Below, piece by piece: positions 35,613 through 43,747 of a DNA stretch of 64,000 nucleotides. Origin of the DNA: a candidate division KSB1 bacterium (lineage in GTDB: Bacteria; Zhuqueibacterota; Zhuqueibacteria; JANLFK01; Oleimicrobiaceae). The stretch spans positions 1-64,000 of the forward strand of contig JAPDPR010000011.1 in the NCBI GenBank assembly GCA_034506335.1, in the 5' to 3' direction. Position numbers and translations under genes: made by a program. The notes under the pieces were generated by a model that saw only the letters and a list, made by a program, of their open reading frames with translations, had not been told where the DNA came from and did not search any database. Each line of letters starts with the position of its first letter. Positions within the stretch are counted from its first letter, which is position 1.

Positions 35613-37504
35613 CCTTCGTGGCTCCTTGCCAAGCGGGCCAGGTGGACCATCAGCACCGCGATGTCCCCTTGCCGCACGCCCGGAATGCGTGAAGCCTGGC
35701 CCAAGGATACCGGCCGGACGGCCTGCAACTTCTCTCGCGCTTCCGCCGAAAGGCCCACCAGTTTCTCATACTCAAACTCTGCCGGAATACGCAGCCCTTC
35801 CAAGCGCTGGAACCGCTCCATTTGTTCTCGCTGCCGGGTGACAAACCCCTCGTATTTCACCTCAATTTCCACCTGGCGGGCCACGGCGCGCCAGAACGGG
35901 TCCCCCTGCTGCTCCACGAGCTCGTGGCGCGCCAAGCCGCGCAAGTCGGCAATGCGGACCTCGGGTCGTCGCAAAAGCTCCTTCAGCGACACCGCTCCGC
36001 GCACGGGTGGCAACCCTCGAGCCTCCAGCCAGGCGTTCAACTCGGTCATTGCCGGCCTGGTCGCCTCCAGGAAGCGCATCCCCTCCTCGATGGCACGCTG
36101 CTTCGCGCGCGTCCGGCGCAGAATCTCCTCCGGCAGCAAACGCAGCCGCTCGCTGTGGTGCAAAAGGCGGAGGTCCGCATTGTCCTGGCGCAACACCAAG
36201 CGATGTTCCACCAGCGAAGTGAACATCCGATACGGCTCCTCAGGCCCCTTTGTGACCAGGTCATCGATGAGGACGCCAATGTAGGCCTCCGCGCGCGTGG
36301 GGACGAAAGGCTCCTCGCCCCGCGCCAGCAGCACCGCATTGATCCCGGCCACCAAACCCTGCGCGGCCGCCTCCTCGTAGCCCGATGTACCGTTGATCTG
36401 ACCGGCAAGGAAGAGCCCGCGCCAAGCCTTACTCTCCAGAGTGGGGTGCAGCTGCGTGGCAGGCACATAGTCGTATTCGATCGCGTAGCCATACCTGGTC
36501 ACTTCCACGCGCTCCAGCCCCGGCACCGAGCGCAGAGCTTCTTGCTGGACCTCTTCGGGCAAGCTGGTGGAAAACCCATTGACGTAGTACTCGCTGGTCA
36601 GACGCCCCTCGGGTTCAAGGAAGATCTGGTGCCGCGGCTTGTCTGAAAAGCGAACAATCTTTGTCTCGATCGACGGACAGTAGCGTGGCCCCACACCCAC
36701 AATCCTGCCCGTGTAGAGCGGCGAACGATCCAACCCAGCCCGCAGGAGCTCGTGGGTCCTCTCGGTGGTCCACGCTAAGAAACATGGCATCTGTTCAACT
36801 TCAAGACGGTCGTGGCGGTAGGAGAACGGCTCCGGCTCGTCGTCCCCGCGCTGCACCGTGAGGCTCTGCCAATCTACCGTACGACCATCAACGCGTGGCG
36901 GGGTACCCGTCTTCAGCCGCCCCAGGCGAAACCCCATAGCGCGCAGCTGTTCACTCAGAGCAGTGCTGGCAAACTCCCCTGACCGTCCTGCCGGGAAGGA
37001 CGACAGGCCGATGTGGATAAGACCGTTGAGAAAAGTGCCCGGGGCCAACACGACTGCACGTGTCCTGACCTTCCCGCCTGGGAAAAGACGCACACCTTGC
37101 ACCGCACCTTGGCCAACCTCAAGCCCTACCACCTCGGCCTGAAGCAGCCGTACACCCTCCTGCTGCTCAAGGGCCCGCTTCATGAGAAGAGAGTACTGCT
37201 GCCGGTCCTCCTGCGCGCGCGGCGACCACACCGCCGGCCCCTTTGACCGGTTTAACATGCGGAACTGTATGCCAGCCAAGTCCGCGGTGACCCCCATCTG
37301 TCCACCTAACGCGTCGATCTCGCGGACCAGCTGCCCCTTGGCCAGCCCGCCGATGGCCGGGTTGCAGGACATCTGCGCCACGGTCGTGAGGTTCATGGTC
37401 ACTAAGAGGGTCCGCGCCCCCATCCTCGCCGCAGCAAGGGCAGCCTCACAACCGGCGTGCCCCGCCCCGACCACGACGACCTCATAGTGCTCGCCATCAC
37501 TCAC
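35600..37504 (-). CDS. mnmG: tRNA uridine 5-carboxymethylaminomethyl modification enzyme MnmG
   Basis: MnmG (GidA) works with MnmE to add carboxymethylaminomethyl to U34 of certain tRNAs; it binds FAD. The Rossmann motif 'VVVVGAGHAGCEAALAAARMG' is at residues 9-29, followed by 'SCNPAIGGLAKGQLVREIDALGGQMG', 'RSKGPAVWSPRAQEDRQQYS', 'FLNGLIHIG', 'RLKTGTPPRVD' and 'INGTSGYEEAAAQGLVAGINA'. The 634-residue length is standard. The start is GTG 37504, 17 bases after the second parS site. Confidence 0.96.
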   Translation of the reverse strand: MSDGEHYEVVVVGAGHAGCEAALAAARMGARTLLVTMNLTTVAQMSCNPAIGGLAKGQLVREIDALGGQMGVTADLAGIQFRMLNRSKGPAVWSPRAQEDRQQYSLLMKRALEQQEGVRLLQAEVVGLEVGQGAVQGVRLFPGGKVRTRAVVLAPGTFLNGLIHIGLSSFPAGRSGEFASTALSEQLRAMGFRLGRLKTGTPPRVDGRTVDWQSLTVQRGDDEPEPFSYRHDRLEVEQMPCFLAWTTERTHELLRAGLDRSPLYTGRIVGVGPRYCPSIETKIVRFSDKPRHQIFLEPEGRLTSEYYVNGFSTSLPEEVQQEALRSVPGLERVEVTRYGYAIEYDYVPATQLHPTLESKAWRGLFLAGQINGTSGYEEAAAQGLVAGINAVLLARGEEPFVPTRAEAYIGVLIDDLVTKGPEEPYRMFTSLVEHRLVLRQDNADLRLLHHSERLRLLPEEILRRTRAKQRAIEEGMRFLEATRPAMTELNAWLEARGLPPVRGAVSLKELLRRPEVRIADLRGLARHELVEQQGDPFWRAVARQVEIEVKYEGFVTRQREQMERFQRLEGLRIPAEFEYEKLVGLSAEAREKLQAVRPVSLGQASRIPGVRQGDIAVLMVHLARLARSHEGCST

Positions 37505-37521
37505 CGCTGTACCCCGTGCCC

Positions 37522-37537
37522 TGTTTCACGTGGAACA
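37522..37537. promoter_or_regulatory. parS: parS centromere-like site (ParB binding), copy 2
   Basis: A second identical 16-mer TGTTTCACGTGGAACA in the same orientation, in the 38-base gap between the mnmE stop and the mnmG start. Two exact copies 1.9 kb apart and 4.5-6.5 kb from dnaA are far beyond chance and mark an origin-proximal partition locus. Confidence 0.93.
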
Positions 37538-37542
37538 CCCCC

Positions 37543-38961
37543 TCACTTGCCAATGCAGAAACGCGCAAAAATCTCCGCCAAAACATCCTCATCGGTGATC
37601 GCCCCCACGATGGTGCCCAGCGCCTCGCTTGCCTCCCGCACGTCTACGGCCACAAATTCCGCCGACAGCCCCTCCTCCAAGGAGGCCAGGGACCGATCAA
37701 TCGCCACCACTGCTCGCTGTAAGGCTTGCTGATGGCGCAAGTTGGTCACCACCACGCTGTCCGCGCCCGCAATCGCCTCGCCCAGGAGCGTTTGCGCCAC
37801 CACCTCCCGCAGGCGTTCCATCCCCACGCCCACCTTTGCTGAGACTTCCACAGGAGCCAAATTGTATCCGAATGTCCTTAGCTGGTCCACATCCCACGCT
37901 TTGGGCACATCGATCTTGTTGACGACGCACATGGCAGGGCGTTGGCCTTCCCCAGGGGACCCATACCGTTGCAATAGCCGCTCATCCTCTCCGCTCAGCG
38001 GCTCACTCCTGTCCAGCACCAGCATGATGAGGTCGGCCCGCCCCACTTCCCGTTCTGTGCGACGGGCTGCCTCCTGCTCAATGGATGAGTCGAGCTTTCC
38101 AAACCCGGCAGTGTCCACGAGCGTCACGGGTATGCCGCCGATATCCACCACTGCCTCCAAGGTGTCACGTGTTGTGCCCGGCAGTTCGCTCACAATGGCG
38201 CGATCGCACCTCAGCAATGCGTTCAGCAGGCTTGACTTCCCCACGTTGGTGCGCCCAACTAACACCACTCGGGCGCCTTCCCGCAACAGATGCCCTTCGG
38301 CGAAGCTTGCGAGCAATTTGCTTGCTCCATCTCTGGCCTGGCGCAACAGCGCCGCTACCTTCTCCCTTTCAAAGGCTGGCACGTCGTCATCCGCAAAATC
38401 AATGTCCAATTCCAGAAGGGAGCGCACCTCGGTGAGAAGAGCTTGAACGTTGGTAATTTCTTCCGATAGTTTTCCCTGGAGCTGCCCCATTGCACATTGC
38501 CGCGCCCGCTCGGTACGCGCCTGAATAAGATCGCACACCGCCTCCGCCTGCGCCAGATCGATGCGCCCGTGGATGAAGGCTCGTTTCGTGAACTCCCCCG
38601 GCTCTGCCAAACGCGCGCCGCGGTCGCAAAACAGCTGTACCATCTCCCGCACAATGAGAGGGCTCCCATGGCAGGTTACTTCCACCACGTCCTCTCCCGT
38701 GTAAGAGTGAGGCCCACGGTGTACTGCCACCATAACCTCGTCAATCGTGACTTCCGTCCCCGCCTTTTCAGCAACAATGCGCCCGTAGGCCTGGAGGTGA
38801 CTCGGCTGTTCGCGCAGTGGAACCCTCCCCGCGAACACACCGTCCACCACGCGCACCGCCTCTTTCCCACTCAATCGCACCATGGCGATGGCCCCTACAC
38901 CCCAAGGCGTGGATAAGGCCACGATAGTGTCGTCATTGTTCTGCGTGGCAAGCACATCCAC
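37543..38961 (-). CDS. mnmE: tRNA modification GTPase MnmE
   Basis: MnmE (TrmE) is the GTPase partner of MnmG. The N-terminal tetrahydrofolate-binding domain begins 'DTIVALSTPWGVGAIAMVRLSG'. The G domain has G1 'VGRTNVGKSSLLNALL', G2 'GTTRDTLE', G3 'VDTAG' and G4 'VNKID'. The last residues 'FARFCIGK' carry the conserved C-terminal CxGK. The 472-residue length is usual. The start is GTG 38961 or, with a better-spaced GAGG, GTG 38955. Confidence 0.96.
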   Translation of the reverse strand: MDVLATQNNDDTIVALSTPWGVGAIAMVRLSGKEAVRVVDGVFAGRVPLREQPSHLQAYGRIVAEKAGTEVTIDEVMVAVHRGPHSYTGEDVVEVTCHGSPLIVREMVQLFCDRGARLAEPGEFTKRAFIHGRIDLAQAEAVCDLIQARTERARQCAMGQLQGKLSEEITNVQALLTEVRSLLELDIDFADDDVPAFEREKVAALLRQARDGASKLLASFAEGHLLREGARVVLVGRTNVGKSSLLNALLRCDRAIVSELPGTTRDTLEAVVDIGGIPVTLVDTAGFGKLDSSIEQEAARRTEREVGRADLIMLVLDRSEPLSGEDERLLQRYGSPGEGQRPAMCVVNKIDVPKAWDVDQLRTFGYNLAPVEVSAKVGVGMERLREVVAQTLLGEAIAGADSVVVTNLRHQQALQRAVVAIDRSLASLEEGLSAEFVAVDVREASEALGTIVGAITDEDVLAEIFARFCIGK

Positions 38962-39036
38962 CTCATAGAAAAAGCCCCACCAACGTACGCCAGCAGGGCC
39001 TTTCAGGCATAGAATCCTTCAGCCGCTCTCGCTGCT

Positions 39037-40824
39037 CTACCTCCGCCTCGGGCGCTTGAGGAATGGCTTCTTCTCGGCGACCTCTTTCTTTGCCACGAGG
39101 AGGCGGTCTGTCACGACCTTCTGTTGAATTATGCTCAACACATTGAAAAGCATGTAGTAAAGGTTTAGCCCAGACGGGAAGGAGTTGAACAACAATGTGA
39201 AAAAGATAGGCATGAAATAAACCATCATCTTCTGCTTGGGGTCCTTTACGCTCATCTTCTGCTGGATGAGCATCGTGACGCCCATTACCAAGGGGAGGAT
39301 GTTTACAAGATTGCCGTACAAAGGAAGACTGAATGGGAGTACCGCCACGGTATCTGGGTTGGCCAGGTCTTTTATCCAAAACACGAAGCCTTGGCCGCGG
39401 AAAGAGATGGTATTGCGAAACACCACAAAGAGCGCGTAAAGCAAGGGCATCTGCAACAGAAGGGGGAGGCAACCTCCCATCGGGTTCACCCCCGCCTCCT
39501 TGTACAATTTCATCGTCTCCTCATTGAGGCGCTGCGGGTCCTTCCCGTACTTCTCCCGCAATGCGACAAGCCGCGGTTGCAGCTCTTGCATCTTGTGCAT
39601 CGACTTAAGAGAGCTGTGTGTGAGGGGGTAAAGCACCACCTTCACCAAGAGCGAAAAAACGACAATGACCCAACCATAGTTTGGGATGACCCTATGGAGC
39701 GTCTTCAAACACCACAACACTGCCTTGGAGAATGGCTGGATAACCTTCCACCCCAGGCTCATCATTCGCTCTAGGCCCACCCCCGGACCCCGCACCGTGC
39801 TGTAATCCAAGGGCCCGAGGAAGACCAAGAAGCGATCTTCCCGCACCGGCTCGTTGAGAAAGCTCATGTCCAGCCCAAAGGCGTAGGACTTCCACAGGCG
39901 ATCCACCTCCCGCAGGCGGTGTCGGTCCCAGATGGCAAACGAGCGGGGTGGTGGCTGCCGCCTCCCCTGGTACCACATCCCCACGCCCCGCTGGCTGGTG
40001 GGAATGATGGCCGCGGCAAAGTACTTGGTGCGCGCCCCCACCCAATGCACTACACCGTCCATCGCACCCGATTTCGCTGGGCCGCGACCGATGTCGAACT
40101 TCTCCAAGTTGCCGGCAAAGAGCGCATACACCTTGGCCTCTTGGAAATCGTCGAGAGGTTTAGCCTCAGTGGGTGCAAGCCCGCTCCTCCAGCCCACCGT
40201 GTAGCGCCTCTGTGCGATGGTATTCTGGAAGTTCTCCAAACGAATGTCCAGCCCAAAGTAGTAGCTGTCCCCCCTAAACATATACCGTTTCACAATCTGC
40301 CGGCCTTCCCCGAGGTCGCCGATGAATGTCACCGAGCCACTATCTCCTGCTCCGAGGCTTAGGGCGTTCACGTCACTCCGAAAGAGCAGTAGCCCGGTGT
40401 CCACCGAGTCACGCGCCGTGGTAAAGCCCAGCGCCAGGTTACCTGCTGAGTCGCCGGCGAGCATCTGAACAAAATTGCTATCCGGGTCCTTGAAGTGTTT
40501 CATCTGGCAAGCAGTGAGGACTGCCCCTCGAGTGTTGAAGGAGAGGCGGAACAGCGGCGTCTCTACCACAACTTCCTCGCCCTCCACGCGCTGAGCTGCG
40601 GCTGCAATGGTGGCCGGCGGAACTGTCGGCGCCGCTTCGCTCCTCTCTTCTACCGGTGGAGGAGTGAGGACTGAGTCCACCTCGGCGGGCGCTTGCCTTT
40701 GACTATTTCTGATCTGCTCCTGCCAGTACTGCTGTGGGAAGAAGGTCTTCTTGTAGAAAGGGGTGTTTACCAAGATAAGCATGAGGATAATAAGCAACAC
40801 CCCAATCACGGTATTCTTGTCCAT
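39037..40824 (-). CDS. yidC: Membrane protein insertase YidC
   Basis: YidC inserts and folds inner-membrane proteins with or without Sec. The 595-residue protein has the Gram-negative layout: membrane helix 1 ('VIGVLLIILMLILVNTPF'), a large periplasmic domain (about 60-350), and the conserved five-helix core from 'YGWVIVVFSLLVKVVLYPLTHSSLKSMHKMQELQPRLVALREKYGKDPQRLNEETMKLYKEAGVNPMGGCLPLLLQMPLLYALF' to 'FPSGLNLYYMLFNVLSIIQQ'. The positively charged Arg in the hydrophilic groove is in the 'VVLYPLT' region's equivalent position, but I cannot fix it by eye. The start is ATG 40824; an ATG at 40857 is in frame. Confidence 0.96.
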   Translation of the reverse strand: MDKNTVIGVLLIILMLILVNTPFYKKTFFPQQYWQEQIRNSQRQAPAEVDSVLTPPPVEERSEAAPTVPPATIAAAAQRVEGEEVVVETPLFRLSFNTRGAVLTACQMKHFKDPDSNFVQMLAGDSAGNLALGFTTARDSVDTGLLLFRSDVNALSLGAGDSGSVTFIGDLGEGRQIVKRYMFRGDSYYFGLDIRLENFQNTIAQRRYTVGWRSGLAPTEAKPLDDFQEAKVYALFAGNLEKFDIGRGPAKSGAMDGVVHWVGARTKYFAAAIIPTSQRGVGMWYQGRRQPPPRSFAIWDRHRLREVDRLWKSYAFGLDMSFLNEPVREDRFLVFLGPLDYSTVRGPGVGLERMMSLGWKVIQPFSKAVLWCLKTLHRVIPNYGWVIVVFSLLVKVVLYPLTHSSLKSMHKMQELQPRLVALREKYGKDPQRLNEETMKLYKEAGVNPMGGCLPLLLQMPLLYALFVVFRNTISFRGQGFVFWIKDLANPDTVAVLPFSLPLYGNLVNILPLVMGVTMLIQQKMSVKDPKQKMMVYFMPIFFTLLFNSFPSGLNLYYMLFNVLSIIQQKVVTDRLLVAKKEVAEKKPFLKRPRRR

Positions 40825-40869
40825 CTTTACGCTCACTTTATGTTCCTGCGATCTCAAGCCCTGCCATTC

Positions 40870-41082
40870 TCACGGCACCGGGTCGTACCCCCCAGGGCAA
40901 AGCGGGTGGCAACGGAGCAGGCGCCGCAGCCCCAGATAGAGTCCTCTGGCGGCACCGTAGCGCAGCAGCGCCTCCTCAGCGTATCGCGAACAGCTAGGTT
41001 CGAACCGGCAATTGCTTCCAAGGACGGGTGACAGGACCGCACGATAGAGGCGAATAAGGACAAGGAATAAACGAACAATCAT
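40870..41082 (-). CDS. yidD: Membrane protein insertion efficiency factor YidD
   Basis: The 70-residue protein shows the YidD pattern: '[64 protein letters not shown]', with conserved Cys, 'YRAxLSP', 'PSCSxYAxEAL' and 'RCHPxxPGGxDPVP'. It aids YidC in membrane insertion. It overlaps rnpA by four bases and precedes yidC by 45, the usual order. Confidence 0.96.
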   Translation of the reverse strand: MIVRLFLVLIRLYRAVLSPVLGSNCRFEPSCSRYAEEALLRYGAARGLYLGLRRLLRCHPLCPGGYDPVP

Positions 41083-41417
41083 TGTGTCCCCATGCTACGA
41101 ACCGTGCCAAGCTGGTTGCAAAACTCCTGAACCAGATGGTCAAACGGCACCACAGCCACATCTGGGTGCCCGACGCACACGATTTGCACCCCCTCGGGAA
41201 TCTCCTCCGCGCATCGTCGCACCACCTCACGCAAGCGTCGCTTCGCCCTATTCCGCTGTACTGCCGTTCTGACCTTCCGCGACACAGTAATTCCGACCGC
41301 ACGTGTCGGCGCCCGCCTCCAAAAAAGCGTCAGTAGGGGCCCTTGCAGTTTTTCACCCGACACGATCACCTCAGAGAAGGCGGCGCCCCTCAGAACGGGT
41401 ACTTGATTCCTCGACAT
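41079..41417 (-). CDS. rnpA: Ribonuclease P protein component
   Basis: RnpA helps the RNase P RNA trim tRNA 5' ends. The 112-residue protein has the family core '[29 protein letters not shown]', with the RNR motif contacting the RNA, and the N-terminal '[25 protein letters not shown]'. The start is ATG 41417, 15 bases after the rpmH stop; there is no earlier start in frame, so the N-terminus is a few residues shorter than in many homologues. Confidence 0.95.
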   Translation of the reverse strand: MSRNQVPVLRGAAFSEVIVSGEKLQGPLLTLFWRRAPTRAVGITVSRKVRTAVQRNRAKRRLREVVRRCAEEIPEGVQIVCVGHPDVAVVPFDHLVQEFCNQLGTVRSMGTQ

Positions 41418-41432
41418 CCCTGAGGACCACCG

Positions 41433-41579
41433 CTATCCCCTGTCGCTTACCGTCAAGCTGTATCTCCCCTTCGCGCGACGGCGTCGCAGTACCTCTCTTC
41501 CAGTCTTGCTTTTCATGCGCGCTCGAAAACCATGAGTGCGCAGTCTCCTCCTGTTACTTGGTTGGTATGTCCGCTTCAT
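41433..41579 (-). CDS. rpmH: 50S ribosomal protein L34
   Basis: A 48-codon gene: ATG at 41579 preceded by GGAGGAG, stop TAG at 41433-41435. The translation begins [18 protein letters not shown], continues '[20 protein letters not shown]' and ends '[10 protein letters not shown]', which is unmistakable L34. It is the first gene of the leftward ribosome/membrane-insertion block next to oriC. Confidence 0.97.
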   Translation of the reverse strand: MKRTYQPSNRRRLRTHGFRARMKSKTGREVLRRRRAKGRYSLTVSDRG

Positions 41580-41620
41580 TGCTCCTCCGATCCAAGGTTC
41601 TCATTGCAGTTCAAGTTGTA

Positions 41621-41649
41621 ATTATAGCAATTATTTTATTATAGGTCAA
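41621..41649 (-). promoter_or_regulatory. Sigma70-like promoter for rpmH-rnpA-yidD-yidC
   Basis: On the minus strand TTGACC (41644-41649), 17 bases, then a perfect TATAAT (41621-41626). The transcript would start near 41614, about 35 bases before the rpmH ATG. Confidence 0.88.
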
Positions 41650-41749
41650 GCACTTTTCTTGCTCCGGGGAACACCAATCCAGTCATTGCCATTGTTTGCT
41701 TTTCTTACCTACCACCCTGCCAAGAACGCCCTGGAGCGAAAAATTTCTG

Positions 41750-41777
41750 TTGACAATTTCGCTTGCTTTACTACATT
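41750..41777 (+). promoter_or_regulatory. Probable dnaA promoter
   Basis: TTGACA (41750-41755), 16 bases, TACATT (41772-41777). Transcription would start near 41784 and give a leader of about 300 bases before dnaA that contains all the DnaA boxes, which fits autorepression by DnaA. The 16-base spacer and imperfect -10 lower certainty. Confidence 0.6.
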
Positions 41778-41802
41778 AGCCCGTGGCCGAGGCTGTGTGT
41801 CG

Positions 41803-41822
41803 TATGGATAACTTGTGGATAA
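41803..41822. promoter_or_regulatory. Tandem DnaA boxes
   Basis: TATGGATAA (41803-41811, one mismatch) followed two bases later by TGTGGATAA (41814-41822, perfect complement of TTATCCACA). Both are in the same orientation, just downstream of the predicted dnaA transcription start. Confidence 0.82.
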
Positions 41823-41885
41823 CGTATGGCTGGAGGGCCGCAGCACTTAGAGGCAGTCTTCAGAAATGCGTGAGTCTCGAGTGAG

Positions 41886-41894
41886 TTATCCACA
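41886..41894. promoter_or_regulatory. DnaA box, perfect match
   Basis: TTATCCACA exactly matches the DnaA-box consensus and is opposite in orientation to the pair at 41803-41822, about 65 bases away. Confidence 0.85.
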
Positions 41895-42033
41895 TGTACG
41901 ACACTTAGTGGCGAGATAAGCTATTTATAACTAATACCTTGTGTGTTGTTGGGGCGTGTTAATAACTTATGAATGGTGTCTGTGGAGCACAATGTAACGC
42001 TAATTTCTTCCCCGTGAACAACGCCAGAGGATT

Positions 42034-42051
42034 TGTGGGTGATGTTGATAA
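42034..42051. promoter_or_regulatory. Adjacent degenerate DnaA boxes before dnaA
   Basis: TGTGGGTGA (42034-42042, two mismatches) and TGTTGATAA (42043-42051, one mismatch) abut with no spacer, 35 bases before the dnaA start. They are candidate low-affinity sites. Confidence 0.5.
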
Positions 42052-42085
42052 CTCTTTCACCCGAGTTTAGTTACTGGGAGTCGGC

Positions 42086-43429
42086 ATGGAGCGGACTGCA
42101 GCAGAGGTTTGGACCGAGTGTCTGTCATTGATTCAGGACAGGGTAAACCCTCAGAGTTTTACGACGTGGTTTAGGCCAATCGAGGCCGTGAAGCTGGAGG
42201 GACGACAACTGACTATTCAGGTGCCCAGTCAGTTCTTTTATGAATGGATCGATCAGCATTACCGCTCGGTGATTGAGGATGCTCTCTCGGAGTGTCTGGG
42301 GGACGGAGCGGGAATAAGATACGCAGTGGTCGTTAGTGACAAGATTGACCCCTTTCAAGCGCCCCAGGCGCGCCCCGCGCCGAGAGCTACTTCCACAAAT
42401 GGTCTTCTCAGCGAGCAATACACGTTCGCTAACTTTGTGGAAGGATCCAGTAACCAATTTGCCAAAGCAGCTGCAATGGCCGTTTCTGAATCTCCAGGGA
42501 GCACCGCTTTCAACCCATTGGTGATCTACGGCGGCGCGGGCCTTGGGAAAACTCACCTAATTCAGGCTATTGGTAACCACGCCATTTCCATCGGTAGCGT
42601 GCGACGTGTGTGTTACGTGTCCAGCGAAAAGTTCACCCTAGAGTTTATCAACTCCATACAGCAGAACAAGACCACTGAGTTCAGCGCCAACTATCGCAAT
42701 GTGGACCTCCTCCTGGTGGACGATATCCAGTTTTTTTCCAATAAGGAGCGCACACTGGAGGAGTTCTTTCACACTTTCAATGCGCTCTACCATGCCGGGA
42801 AGCAGATTGTGCTTACCTGTGACAGGCCTCCCCGAGAACTCCACGGAATGGAGCAACGCCTTATTTCCCGTTTTCACTGGGGCCTCACGGTAGACATCCA
42901 GATTCCTGACTACGAGACGCGGCTAGCTATCCTTCACAAGAAGGCTGACCAAAATGGCCTCGAGCTCCCCGAGGAAATATTTGAGTTCATCGCTACGCAC
43001 GTGACAATGAATATCCGTGAATTGGAAGGGTCCCTCATTAAGCTTTTGGCGTACTCGTCCCTCACGAAAACGGAGATTACTTTAGAAACGGCAAAGCGCG
43101 TCCTGCGCGACATATGCGCGCCTAAGAAGGTTAATACCACCGTGGAGGAAGTGCAGCGGATTGTTGCTCGGTACTTCGGCATACCGGAGGATATGATGAG
43201 AGCAAAATCAAGGAAGAAAGAAATTGCTCTCGCACGCCAGGTAGCCATGTACTTAGCAAAGATGCACACCAACAACTCTCTGAAAACAATTGGGCTTCAC
43301 TTTGGTGGGAGGGACCACAGCACGGTGATTCACGCCCTTAACCTCGTGGAGACCCTCCGTGCGAAGGACGACGCATTCAGGCAGAAAATAGACGATCTTG
43401 CCCAGAAAATCAGGCTTTCCATCGCCTAA
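42086..43429 (+). CDS. dnaA: Chromosomal replication initiator protein DnaA
   Basis: DnaA binds DnaA boxes, melts oriC and helps load the helicase. The 447-residue protein has domain I ('VWTECLSLIQDRVNPQSFTTWFRPIEAV'), a short linker, the AAA+ domain with Walker A 'GGAGLGKTHL' (about 149-158) and Walker B 'LLLVDDIQFF' (about 207-216), sensor region 'LISRFHWGLTVDIQIPDYETR', and C-terminal domain IV with the box-recognition signature 'LKTIGLHFGGRDHSTVIHA' (about 398-416). The start is ATG 42086 with GGGAG upstream. It is the first rightward gene from oriC. Confidence 0.98.
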   Translation: MERTAAEVWTECLSLIQDRVNPQSFTTWFRPIEAVKLEGRQLTIQVPSQFFYEWIDQHYRSVIEDALSECLGDGAGIRYAVVVSDKIDPFQAPQARPAPRATSTNGLLSEQYTFANFVEGSSNQFAKAAAMAVSESPGSTAFNPLVIYGGAGLGKTHLIQAIGNHAISIGSVRRVCYVSSEKFTLEFINSIQQNKTTEFSANYRNVDLLLVDDIQFFSNKERTLEEFFHTFNALYHAGKQIVLTCDRPPRELHGMEQRLISRFHWGLTVDIQIPDYETRLAILHKKADQNGLELPEEIFEFIATHVTMNIRELEGSLIKLLAYSSLTKTEITLETAKRVLRDICAPKKVNTTVEEVQRIVARYFGIPEDMMRAKSRKKEIALARQVAMYLAKMHTNNSLKTIGLHFGGRDHSTVIHALNLVETLRAKDDAFRQKIDDLAQKIRLSIA

Positions 43430-43747
43430 ATGTCGCAGGTATCAACACCCTCTGTGAAGATCTCCTGCAAAAGGTGTGACGTGGCAGAATATTTGTCTTT
43501 GGTTTTCAAAGTCTTTTTCCCTACCTCTTCCTTACCTGTTTTTTTCCACAGCCTTTCCACAGTCGATGTTTATCATCAAACGTAGCTAACGCCAGGCTTT
43601 TCAACCCCTCCTCGTCGGAGGGTTGACTTATTCACCAGTAAACAGTTGTTACTATTTCTTTCAATAAATTTCTTCTTGAAAACAAGCTAAATATTACTTA
43701 CCTTTGGCAAAGGCAATAAGAAAGGAAGTAAAACAGCGGAGGACATT
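43430..43747. other. dnaA-dnaN intergenic region with DnaA-box-like sites
   Basis: A 318-base gap, long for this pair. It contains TTTTCCACA (43542-43550, one mismatch) and CTTTCCACA (43553-43561, two mismatches) two bases apart, TTATCATCA (43570-43578), a GC hairpin at 43602-43625, and a very AT-rich tract about 43645-43700 (TTTCTTTCAATAAATTTC and following). This could be a second half of the origin or the dnaN promoter zone. I could not define a convincing -35/-10 pair. Confidence 0.5.
43602..43625 (+). terminator. Hairpin after dnaA (possible terminator)
   Basis: CAACCCCTCC and GGAGGGTTG form a stem with one bulged C around a five-base loop TCGTC. It lies 172 bases after dnaA, but the following bases (ACTTATTC) are not a T run, so it may equally be an origin structure. 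Confidence 0.35.

Larger units (their letters stand above)
41580..42085. other. oriC: Probable chromosomal replication origin (oriC)
   Basis: A 506-base gene-free region between divergent rpmH and dnaA. It holds a perfect DnaA box in each orientation (41814-41822 TGTGGATAA; 41886-41894 TTATCCACA) and several one- or two-mismatch boxes (41803-41811, 41957-41965, 42034-42042, 42043-42051). AT-rich stretches at 41620-41650 and 41920-41945 could be unwinding elements. Genes run away from it on both sides. It also carries the promoters at 41621-41649 and 41750-41777. Confidence 0.85.

Noticed and set aside
38963-39472. 169-codon minus-strand frame between mnmE and yidC
   Set aside because: It overlaps the conserved 3' end of yidC in another frame and has shadow-like composition.
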